The notes under the pieces are model-generated. The model had not been told where the DNA came from. It saw only the letters and a program-made list of their open reading frames with translations, and did no database searches. The translations under genes and the position numbers were made by a program. Source: Methyloligella sp. (GTDB taxonomy: Bacteria; Pseudomonadota; Alphaproteobacteria; Rhizobiales; JALUTE01). From it: a stretch of DNA of 13,285 bases. Below are positions 7,404-13,285 of the stretch, piece by piece; positions within the stretch are counted from its first letter, which is position 1, and each line of letters opens with the position of its first letter. Where the stretch lies: the NCBI GenBank assembly GCA_027058255.1, contig JALUTE010000371.1:10288-23572 (forward strand), given 5' to 3'.

Positions 7404-8645
7404 ATGAATCATTCGCACAGGCTCACCATCGCTGCCGTCGCCATGGCGGCCGTGGCATGGGCGCCGGGCGCGGCGATGGCCGCCAAGAATTGCGAGACCC
7501 TCGTTCTCGGTTCGGCCATTTCGCTCACGGGCAAGTATTCCACCAATGGTGAGCATGCCAAAAACGGGTACGAGTTCGCAATCAAAAAGATCAACGAGGC
7601 CGGCGGCGTGAAGGTCGGCAACAAGTGCTACTTCCTGAAGGTCAAGTACTATGACGACGAGTCGACGCCCGCCCGCGGCGCGCAGCTCGCCGAGCGCCTG
7701 ATCAATCAGGACAAGGTCCAGTTCATGCTTGGCCCCTACAGCTCGGGGCTGACCAAGGCGATCGCGCCCGTGACCGAGAAGTACCGGGTCCCGATGGTTG
7801 AGGCGGAGGGGGCGTCCCGTTCGCTCTTCAACAAGGGTTACAGGTACCTCTTCGCCGTCCTGTCCACGTCCGAGCAGTATCTCGCCTCGGCGATCACGCT
7901 TGCCGCGGACGTGGCGAAGAAGAATGGCAAGAAGCCCTCTGACGTGCGGATCGCCATCGCGGTCGAGAACGATCCCTTCTCGCTCGATATCCGGGCGGGC
8001 GTGCTCGAGGACGCCGCGAAATACGGCATGAAGGTCGTGGTGGACGACAAGCTGCCGCGCGATCTCTCCGACATGACGGCGACGCTGACCAAGGTGAAGG
8101 CGCTGAAACCGGATGTGCTGATCGTCTCGGGCCACTCCAAGGGCGCGGCGACCGTGACCCGCCAGGTGGGCGAGCTGAAGATCAATGTCCCCATGATCGC
8201 CATCACCCATTGCGAGGCGGCCGACATCACCGGCAAGTTCGGCAAGACCGCGGAAGGCTTCCTGTGCTCGACCCAGTGGGCCGAGACGCTGAGCTACAAG
8301 GATCCGCTCTTCGGCTCCGCCTCGAATTACGAGAAGGAGTTCAAGGCCGCCTTCCCGCAGTACAAGAACAAGACGGTGCCCTATCAGACGGCCCAGGCCT
8401 CGGCCGCGGTGTATGTCTTCAAGGACGCCTTCGAGCGTGCCGGCAGCTTCGATCGCGAGAAGGTCCGCGATGCCCTCGCGGCGACCGATCTCATGACCTT
8501 CTACGGTCGGATCAAGTTCTCCAAGGCGGGCAACAACATTGCCAAGCCGATGGTGCTGCGGCAGGTGCAGAATGGCAAGTATGTGGTGGTGGCACCGCCG
8601 GAATATGCCTCTCACAAGCTGGTCTGGCCCCGCAAGGCCATGTAG
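7404..8645 (+). CDS. Periplasmic substrate-binding protein of a Liv/HAAT-type ABC importer
   Basis: A 413-residue type I periplasmic binding protein (Peripla_BP_6 / LivJ-like). The signal peptide MNHSHRLTIAAVAMAAVAWA continues to a likely cleavage site AMA-AK after residue 26. The mature protein opens with the family pattern LVLGSAISLTGKYSTNGEH, then STPARGAQLAERLI, FMLGPYSSGLTKAIAPV (GPYSSG at 110-115 lies in the ligand cleft) and VSGHSKGAATVTRQ. Four cysteines (30, 75, 270, 288) could form two disulfides by proximity in the fold. GGGAGAG (7389-7395) precedes the ATG. It is first in an operon with both permeases and both ATPases. The family binds Leu/Ile/Val but also urea, amides and aromatic acids, so the ligand is not decided by sequence alone. 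Confidence 0.92.
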   Translation: MNHSHRLTIAAVAMAAVAWAPGAAMAAKNCETLVLGSAISLTGKYSTNGEHAKNGYEFAIKKINEAGGVKVGNKCYFLKVKYYDDESTPARGAQLAERLINQDKVQFMLGPYSSGLTKAIAPVTEKYRVPMVEAEGASRSLFNKGYRYLFAVLSTSEQYLASAITLAADVAKKNGKKPSDVRIAIAVENDPFSLDIRAGVLEDAAKYGMKVVVDDKLPRDLSDMTATLTKVKALKPDVLIVSGHSKGAATVTRQVGELKINVPMIAITHCEAADITGKFGKTAEGFLCSTQWAETLSYKDPLFGSASNYEKEFKAAFPQYKNKTVPYQTAQASAAVYVFKDAFERAGSFDREKVRDALAATDLMTFYGRIKFSKAGNNIAKPMVLRQVQNGKYVVVAPPEYASHKLVWPRKAM

Positions 8646-8678
8646 GGCGGCCGACGTGATGATGCGAGCGTGAATCCG

Positions 8679-8713
8679 AGGGAGCCGGGGCGGCGTGTCC
8701 GCGCCGGCTCCCT
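8679..8713 (+). terminator. Strong stem-loop between binding-protein gene and permease genes
   Basis: AGGGAGCCGG (8679-8688) pairs perfectly with CCGGCTCCCT (8704-8713). Inside, after a G/G mismatch, GCGG (8690-8693) pairs with CCGC (8699-8702) around a CGTGT loop. A short TTCTT-like tract follows. It lies 34 bases after the binding-protein stop. Such structures in ABC-importer operons often end or protect part of the transcript, so that binding protein is made in excess of membrane components. The fold is seen; this role is inferred. Confidence 0.6.
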
Positions 8714-8791
8714 TCTTGCATGCTCTTGAACATCGGTCCGTTTTGCGACGGCGAACCTGTCCTCGACAACAGGGCCATATGTGCGGGCAAT

Positions 8792-8805
8792 CGTTGCGAG
8801 CAACG
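8792..8805. repeat. Inverted repeat in the leader of livH
   Basis: CGTTGCGAGCAACG is a 6-bp inverted repeat around two bases, placed 65 bases before the livH start. A second, looser one, CCTGT...ACAGG, precedes it near 8757-8774. No convincing promoter was found between the stem-loop at 8679-8713 and livH, so these may be RNA structures or an operator. Evidence is limited to symmetry. Confidence 0.3.
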
Positions 8806-8869
8806 CCTGTCCGACCACCCTTGACGCCGGGCCTTTGCGGACTCCGGCGCCACGATACCGGCGAGCGCA

Positions 8870-9781
8870 ATGTCTCAGATCATCGGCAATATCAACATTC
8901 TGATCGAGGCCCCCGTCTTCAACCTGTCGCTGCTGCTCGACGGGCTGATGATCGGCGCGGTCTTCGCCCTCTCGGCCTATGGCCTGGCCCTGGTGTGGGG
9001 CGTGATGAACGTCAAGAACCTGGCCCAGGGTGATTTCGTCATCATGGGGGGATACACGGCCTGGGTGCTGGCGCAGAACGGCATTCATCCTCTGTTCGGT
9101 GTGCCGGTGGCCTTCGTGCTGCTCTGGGGCATCGGCTGGGTCATCTATGTGACGGTGATCCGCAGGGTGATCGATCAGGACCTGTTCACCTCGCTCCTGG
9201 CCACATTCGGCCTCGCCATCATGTTCCAGCAGATCCTCAACCTGTTTTTCGGCTCGGACACCCAGACGGCCGATGCCGGCTTTCCGTCCATCTTCCTGTT
9301 CGACGGCCAGGTGAGCGTGCCGCAGGTGAAGCTGATTGCCTTCGTTCTGGCGGCGCTGCTTGCAACCGCGGTGATCCTGTTCATGAAGCGCAGCCGCATG
9401 GGGCAGGCGATCCGGGCAACGGCGCAGGATCCGCGCGCAGCACGGGTGCTCGGCATCAACACCGACAAGGTCTACGCCTTCACCTTCTCCCTCAACGCTG
9501 CCATTTGCGGTGCGGCCGGCGCGCTGGTGGCCATGATATGGGTGATACAACCCTTCTACGGGATTACCTATTCCATTCGCGCTTTCGTGGTCGTGACGGC
9601 GGCAGGCTTCGGCAATCTGCCAGGCGTGATCGCGGCGGGCCTTGGCATGGGCGTGATCGAGCAGTTCGGCGGCTTCATCCTCGGCGCGACCTTCCAGCAG
9701 GCCCTGGTGGTCGGGCTGCTTCTCCTCGTGCTGATCATCCGTCAGATCCAGCAGGCGCGTGTGCGGCAGGTGGTGCAATGA
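8870..9781 (+). CDS. livH: Branched-chain amino acid-type ABC permease LivH
   Basis: A 303-residue inner-membrane permease, the usual LivH length, with about eight hydrophobic helices. Family features are LLLDGLMIGAVFALSAYGLALVWGVMNVKNLAQGDFVIMGGY near the N-terminus and RATAQDPRAARVLGINTDKVYAFTFSLNAAICGAAGAL in the middle, the cytoplasmic loop that couples to the ATPases. It pairs with LivM to form the translocation channel. The start ATG at 8870 has only a weak GCGAG upstream; the frame does not offer a better one. Its stop overlaps the livM start (ATGA). It stands 224 bases behind the binding-protein gene, separated by a stem-loop, so its expression may be lower than that of the binding protein. 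Confidence 0.93.
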   Translation: MSQIIGNINILIEAPVFNLSLLLDGLMIGAVFALSAYGLALVWGVMNVKNLAQGDFVIMGGYTAWVLAQNGIHPLFGVPVAFVLLWGIGWVIYVTVIRRVIDQDLFTSLLATFGLAIMFQQILNLFFGSDTQTADAGFPSIFLFDGQVSVPQVKLIAFVLAALLATAVILFMKRSRMGQAIRATAQDPRAARVLGINTDKVYAFTFSLNAAICGAAGALVAMIWVIQPFYGITYSIRAFVVVTAAGFGNLPGVIAAGLGMGVIEQFGGFILGATFQQALVVGLLLLVLIIRQIQQARVRQVVQ

Positions 9782-10881
9782 ACGAGACAAGCAAGCGATC
9801 CCCCCTGGTCTGGGTGCTCTACGGCGCGATCCTCGTCGCTGGCGCCCTCGCACCCATGGCCTTCCCGGCCTACACCAACCAGATGGCCGTCCTCTGGCTG
9901 ATGATCGTGTTCGCCCTCACCTGGGACATCCTTGGCGGGCAGATGGGATACAACTCGCTCGGCAACATCTTCTTTTTCGGCGCCGGCATGTATGTGTCGG
10001 CCGTCATACAGATTGGCCTCTACCACAATGTGAGCGAGTACACCGATGCGGCCGGGTCGGGCGTCTACACCTTCACCGAGACGCAGTATTTCACCGGCAT
10101 ATTTCTCGGCATGATCGGCGCCGCCATCTTCGCCACCATCTCCGCCTTCATTCTCGGCATGGTGCTGTTCGGCCTGCGTGGCCCCTATTTCGCTATTGGC
10201 ACGCTGGGCGTCGCCATTGCGGCGGGCGAGCTGACGGGGGCGTGGGATTGGGTCGGTGGCGGCAGCGGCATCTCCATGCCCACCTTCCCCGGCCATCCGG
10301 ATACGGGGAAATACTTCTTCTACACGCTCATGTTCGCGCTTGCCGTCTCCGTGTTCGTGTTCCTGAAATGGCTCTACAGCACGCGCTTCGGCCACGCCAT
10401 CAACGCCATTCGCGACGATGAGGAGAAGGCCGAGGGCATGGGCATCCACACCAATCGCTACAAGCGCCTGGCGTGGAGCTTCTCCGCTTTCTTCCTCGGG
10501 ATCTCCGGCGCCATCTTCGGCAATATGACCGGCTTCATCGAGCCCCTCGAAGTGGCGTTCCCGACCATCACGTTCGGCATTTTCATGGTGGTCATGGTGC
10601 TCCTAGGCGGCAAGGGCACGCTCTGGGGGCCGATCCTCGGCGCCATCATCTTCCATGCCATCAAGGAGGTCACGTGGACCTATATGCTGGGCTGGCAGTG
10701 GGTTGCGCTGGGCTTCCTGATCGTCGTCATCGTGGTCTATTTCCAGCAGGGGATCATGGGCTGGATCATGGACAAGAAGCCGGAATGGTTCGGGCTGACC
10801 ATCGCCCAGCTCGAGGCGCAGGGCGCGGCCGGTGACGGGCCGGTCTCGTCGGACCCGGCGGAGGGGAGGGTAGGGACATGA
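9778..10881 (+). CDS. livM: Branched-chain amino acid-type ABC permease LivM
   Basis: A 367-residue polytopic permease. Recognisable LivM segments are MIVFALTWDILGGQMGYNSLGNIFFFGAGMY, GLRGPYFAIGTLGVAIAAGELTG, AINAIRDDEEKAEGMGIHTNRYKRLAWSFSAFFLGISGA (EAA-like ATPase contact loop) and VMVLLGGKGTLWGPILGAIIF. The C-terminal tail, after the last helix near VVYFQQGIMGWIMDKKPEW, is polar. The start is set by the 4-bp ATGA overlap with livH. The frame is open upstream from 9505, but that part lies in livH and has no family similarity. The stop overlaps livG by 4 bp, so all membrane and ATPase genes are translationally coupled. Confidence 0.93.
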   Translation: MNETSKRSPLVWVLYGAILVAGALAPMAFPAYTNQMAVLWLMIVFALTWDILGGQMGYNSLGNIFFFGAGMYVSAVIQIGLYHNVSEYTDAAGSGVYTFTETQYFTGIFLGMIGAAIFATISAFILGMVLFGLRGPYFAIGTLGVAIAAGELTGAWDWVGGGSGISMPTFPGHPDTGKYFFYTLMFALAVSVFVFLKWLYSTRFGHAINAIRDDEEKAEGMGIHTNRYKRLAWSFSAFFLGISGAIFGNMTGFIEPLEVAFPTITFGIFMVVMVLLGGKGTLWGPILGAIIFHAIKEVTWTYMLGWQWVALGFLIVVIVVYFQQGIMGWIMDKKPEWFGLTIAQLEAQGAAGDGPVSSDPAEGRVGT

Positions 10882-11702
10882 ACGCGCCCGATGCACGCAC
10901 GCAAGAGGCACCGGCCGTCCGGGCAGAGCCGCCCACGGCCGCCGGCCGGCAAGCCGACAGCGAGCCGATCATCACCGTTCGCGGCGTCACCAAGACCTTC
11001 GGCGGTGTGGTCGCCAATCACAATATCTCGCTCGACGTCGCGCGCGGACAGATCACCGGCCTCATCGGCCCCAATGGCTCGGGCAAGACGACGCTGTTCA
11101 ACTCCATCGTCGGCTATCATCCCATAGACGCCGGCTCCATCACCTTCGAAGGGCGGGAAATCTCGCGCATGCGGGTGCAGCAGATCGCGCGCCTCGGCCT
11201 GTTGCGCACCTTCCAGCAGACGCGGATCTACGGAAAGATGAACTGCGTCGACAACATGCTGATCTCGATTCCCCACCGCAAGGCGACGGTGCTCGACATG
11301 TTCGCCCGGCACAGCCGCGAGCAGCTCGAGCGCGCCGAAAGGCTGCTGCATTTCGTCGGCCTCTACGAGAAGCGCTTCCTGCGCGCGGGCGACCTCTCCT
11401 TCGGCCAGCAAAAACTCTTGGAGTTCGCCATGGCGCTGATGAACGAGCCGACGGTGCTTCTGCTCGACGAGCCGACGGCGGGCATCAACCCGACCTTGAT
11501 CAACGGGCTGATCGACCGCCTGAAGCGCGCCAATACCGAGCTCGGCATCACCCTTCTCATCATCGAGCACAACATGCGGGTGATCATGAACATGGCCGAC
11601 ACGATCTACTGCCTGGCGCATGGCGAGCTGCTCGCCTCCGGAACGCCAGAGGAGATCCAGAACGACCAGCGCGTCATCGACGCCTATCTTGGAGCGCATT
11701 GA
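10878..11702 (+). CDS. livG: ABC ATPase LivG
   Basis: A 274-residue ATP-binding subunit on the cytoplasmic side of the importer. Walker A is GPNGSGKTT (64-72), the Q-loop lies in RTFQQTRIY (110-117), the signature is LSFGQQ (173-178, with Phe in place of the second residue of LSGGQ, as often in LivG), Walker B is VLLLDEP (193-199) and the switch His is H231 in IIEHNM. The domain proper starts at about residue 31 (IITVRGVTKTFGG), so about 30 N-terminal residues rich in Ala, Pro and Glu are extra compared with typical LivG of about 255 residues. The start ATG overlaps the livM stop (ATGA) and is preceded by GGAGGGGAGGG-type sequence (10861-10870). Confidence 0.93.
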   Translation: MNAPDARTQEAPAVRAEPPTAAGRQADSEPIITVRGVTKTFGGVVANHNISLDVARGQITGLIGPNGSGKTTLFNSIVGYHPIDAGSITFEGREISRMRVQQIARLGLLRTFQQTRIYGKMNCVDNMLISIPHRKATVLDMFARHSREQLERAERLLHFVGLYEKRFLRAGDLSFGQQKLLEFAMALMNEPTVLLLDEPTAGINPTLINGLIDRLKRANTELGITLLIIEHNMRVIMNMADTIYCLAHGELLASGTPEEIQNDQRVIDAYLGAH

Positions 11703-12646
11703 TGAGCGAGCCCCCGAAAGAGACTGCGAGCGAGCCGGCCAAGGGCGAGGGCGAAAACGAAGCCGAACGTGCCCGCGCTGCTGCGGCCAAGGCCAAGGCG
11801 ACCGGCTATCACATGGGCGATGCGGACACCGTCATCTCGGTGGACGAGGTCACGCGGCAGGCCGCGAAGATCGGCGGCGGCATCACCGTCGAGCAGCTCG
11901 AGGCCCTCGCGGGCGAGGACCCCTATCTGGTCATCGAGACATTGCGGGCCGGCTATGGGCAGATGGAGATTCTCCACGATCTCGATCTCAGGGTGGGCCG
12001 TCGCCAGTCGCTCTGCCTGATCGGCCCCAATGGCGCCGGCAAGTCCACCATTCTGCATGCCATTTTCGGCTTCAACCGGATCTTCTCCGGCCGCATTCTG
12101 GTGGGCGAAGGCAAGGACAAGGCCGATATCACGCGCCTCTCGCCGAGCGAGAAGCTCAGCAAAGCGGGCATTGCCTACATTCTTCAGGACAAGTCGGTCT
12201 TTCCGGGCATGACGGTGGAGGAGAACCTCTGGATGGGCGGCTATCTCATGGAGACGCCCGATCAGGCCAAGGAGGCTGCCGAGCGCGTGTTCGAGAAATA
12301 TCCCCGCCTTGCCGCGCGCCGGCGCCATCAGGCCAAGGTTCTCTCCGGCGGAGAGCGGCGCCTTCTCGAGATCTCCCGCGCCCTGGTGATGAACCCGGAG
12401 GTTCTGCTGGTGGACGAGCCCTCCATCGGCCTCGAGCCCCGTTTCATCGACATGGTGTTCGAGATCCTCGACGACCTGCAGAATGTCGAGGGCAAGACCA
12501 TCATCATGGTGGAGCAGAACGCCAAGAAGGGTCTGGAATTCGCCGACATCGGCTATGTGCTGGTCTCGGGCCAGCTCGCCATTGCCGGCACGGGCGACGA
12601 GCTTCTGGAGAACCCGGAGGTCGGCCGCCTCTTTCTCGGCGGCTAG
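11702..12646 (+). CDS. livF: ABC ATPase LivF with long N-terminal extension
   Basis: A 314-residue second ATPase of the importer, well above the roughly 235-240 residues usual for LivF. The ATPase domain starts near residue 75 (YLVIETLRAGYGQMEIL). Walker A is GPNGAGKST (108-116), the Q-loop lies in YILQDKSVFPGMTVEEN (159-175), the signature is LSGGERRLLEIS (214-225) and Walker B is VLLVDEP (234-240). As in other LivF proteins, VEQN replaces the switch histidine region. The first 74 residues are not part of the ATPase fold: a highly charged Ala/Glu/Lys stretch (1-34) is followed by GYHMGDADTVISVDEVTRQA and ITVEQLEALAGEDP. ATG at 11702 overlaps the livG stop by one base (TGATG). TTG at 11699 is possible but needless. 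An internal start before residue 75 has not been excluded. Confidence 0.92.
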   Translation: MSEPPKETASEPAKGEGENEAERARAAAAKAKATGYHMGDADTVISVDEVTRQAAKIGGGITVEQLEALAGEDPYLVIETLRAGYGQMEILHDLDLRVGRRQSLCLIGPNGAGKSTILHAIFGFNRIFSGRILVGEGKDKADITRLSPSEKLSKAGIAYILQDKSVFPGMTVEENLWMGGYLMETPDQAKEAAERVFEKYPRLAARRRHQAKVLSGGERRLLEISRALVMNPEVLLVDEPSIGLEPRFIDMVFEILDDLQNVEGKTIIMVEQNAKKGLEFADIGYVLVSGQLAIAGTGDELLENPEVGRLFLGG

Positions 12647-12779
12647 GGTGCGGTCCGCCCGCGCACGGGCCGGGGAGCGTTGCGCGCCGAGCTGGCGTCC
12701 TCCACCTCCCTCCGCCCCGGCTTCTGCAGCCCCCGCTCCGTGGGAGGCAGGGCGTTGCCTCGACGTCTCTATCCGGTTC

Positions 12780-12806
12780 CCCTCCCCCTGGCGGGGAGGG
12801 CCAGGG
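12780..12806. repeat. C/G-rich intergenic palindromic element with two alternative hairpins
   Basis: CCCTCCCC (12780-12787) and GGGGAGGG (12793-12800) form an 8-bp stem around CTGGC. Alternatively CCCTGGC (12786-12792) pairs with GCCAGGG (12800-12806) around GGGGAGG. The two folds exclude each other. The sequence resembles a dispersed intergenic repeat type seen in many alphaproteobacterial genomes (recognised from memory, copy number not checked). Confidence 0.55.
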
Positions 12807-12907
12807 TGGGGGGATCCCAGTGCGCCTGCGTCCAGCGCCGCCCATCCAACTTGCCTCGTCGCGCGGCGCAGGCGCTCAGGCCGAACGCGGGGCGCGGCGC
12901 CTGCCGC

Positions 12908-12943
12908 CCTGGATCGCCGCCGGCTCGCGGGCCGGCGATGACG
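12908..12943 (+). repeat. Dispersed palindromic repeat unit A (CCTGGAT...ATGACG)
   Basis: The unit begins CCTGGATCGCC and ends GGCGATGACG, with ATCGCC/GGCGAT arms and further internal GC pairing. It has the look of the CCTGGAT-GCC...GGC-ATGACG extragenic palindromes common in alphaproteobacteria. It shares its ends with unit B (13023-13054) in reverse orientation. Confidence 0.55.
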
Positions 12944-13022
12944 TGAAGAGGGGCGGCGGGGCGTTGGAAGCGGCCCCGTACTGGCGTCGGCGTTTCGCCC
13001 CGGTCTGGCCGGCCCTCCCATT

Positions 13023-13054
13023 CGTCATGCCCGTGCGTGACACGGGCATCCAGG
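13023..13054 (-). repeat. Dispersed palindromic repeat unit B, inverted relative to unit A
   Basis: The plus strand reads CGTCATGCCC...GGGCATCCAGG. Its core is a perfect 9-bp hairpin, ATGCCCGTG (13027-13035) with CACGGGCAT (13041-13049) around CGTGA. The end motifs CGTCAT and ATCCAGG are the reverse complement of those of unit A, 79 bases away, so the two form a facing pair. Confidence 0.65.
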
Positions 13055-13162
13055 GGCTGCGGGCACGGGACTGCCATTCGGGCCCGAGGGCGGTTTCGAC
13101 GGTCTGACATCGGCCAGAAGGTTGCCGAGACGAGACGTGCGCGTGCTTCCTTGCTTTCGACG

Positions 13163-13285
13163 TCATCCAGCGGGCTCGATGCGGGCGGCGCAATATTTGA
13201 ACTCGGGAATCTTGCCCCAGGGATCGAGCGCGGGGTTGGTGAGCAGATTGGCCGCCGCCTCCGCATAGGCGAAGGGGATGAAGAT
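13163..13285 (-). CDS. fdhA: Formate dehydrogenase alpha subunit, C-terminal end (partial)
   Basis: Only the last 40 residues are inside the window; the gene enters from the right edge on the minus strand and stops at TGA 13163-13165. The visible sequence contains FIPFAYAEAAANLLTNPALD and PWGKIPEFKYCAARIEPAG. This matches the conserved C-terminal end of NAD-dependent molybdenum/tungsten formate dehydrogenase alpha subunits and related molybdopterin oxidoreductases, which oxidise formate to CO2. The assignment is from memory of that ending, and the catalytic residue and Fe-S motifs lie outside. It is convergent with the Liv-type operon, so no shared transcription is implied. Confidence 0.75.
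   Translation of the reverse strand: MFIPFAYAEAAANLLTNPALDPWGKIPEFKYCAARIEPAG

Larger units (their letters stand above)
12647..13162. other. Non-coding spacer between convergent livF and fdhA, rich in palindromic repeats
   Basis: This 516-base stretch holds no credible gene: open frames in it lack family similarity and run through hairpins. It contains the C/G-rich double hairpin at 12780-12806 and two palindromic units in opposite orientation (12908-12943 and 13023-13054). The facing genes end on either side, so the hairpins may serve as terminators for both strands. No tRNA or transposase was seen. Confidence 0.7.

Noticed and set aside
7386..8870. A 494-codon minus-strand open frame opposite the binding-protein gene
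   Set aside because: It is a shadow of a gene with a signal peptide and strong family similarity on the plus strand.
11699..11701. TTG as alternative start of livF
   Set aside because: The next codon is ATG at 11702, which overlaps the livG stop by one base and is the more usual initiator; the difference is one residue.
12769..13266. A 165-codon minus-strand open frame in the livF-fdhA spacer
   Set aside because: It runs through hairpin repeats and overlaps the formate dehydrogenase end in another frame; no family similarity is visible.

Overview
The window is GC-rich and densely coded. Gene content and style suggest an alphaproteobacterium, probably of the Hyphomicrobiales (Rhizobiales) type. 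The reasons are a branched-chain amino-acid-type ABC importer, a stand-alone propionyl-CoA carboxylase beta chain, VapBC-type toxin-antitoxin genes, a molybdenum formate dehydrogenase, and intergenic CGTCAT...ATCCAGG and CCCTCCCC-type palindromic repeats of a kind common in that class. The assignment to a group is inference; no rRNA or other marker gene is present.

Left part (1-3352, all minus strand). Reading leftward from a good sigma70-type promoter (3324-3352) there is a CBS-domain/DUF294 nucleotidyltransferase-like protein. It is followed by a complete vapB-vapC toxin-antitoxin pair with its own candidate promoter and palindrome, and then by an EamA/DMT-family exporter whose start overlaps the end of vapC by 7 bp. 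VapB/VapC overlap by 4 bp, so antitoxin, toxin and exporter look translationally coupled.

Middle part (3472-7129, plus strand). A small putative antitoxin is followed with no gap by a second PIN-domain toxin. That toxin is broken by an exact 28-bp tandem duplication (3831-3886). Removing one copy restores a 152-residue PIN protein with all four acidic residues, so this is the most noteworthy feature of the window. Next come an acyl-CoA (most likely propionyl-CoA) carboxylase carboxyltransferase subunit without an adjacent biotin carboxylase gene, and a membrane-anchored YpfJ-type zinc metallopeptidase.

Right part (7273-12646, plus strand). A five-gene ABC importer operon of the hydrophobic amino-acid (HAAT/Liv) type lies here: periplasmic binding protein, LivH, LivM, LivG and LivF. 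A candidate promoter carries a perfect 12-bp palindrome in its spacer. A strong stem-loop separates the binding-protein gene from the permease/ATPase genes, which then overlap each other by 1-4 bp. LivF has an unusual N-terminal extension of about 74 residues. Substrate specificity cannot be read from the sequence.

Right end. About 516 bp of non-coding DNA (12647-13162) lies between livF and a convergent gene. It carries several palindromic units, including two oppositely oriented copies of a CCTGGAT...ATGACG-type element. The window then ends inside the C-terminus of a formate dehydrogenase alpha subunit on the minus strand. No tRNA, rRNA, CRISPR array or complete insertion sequence was seen.
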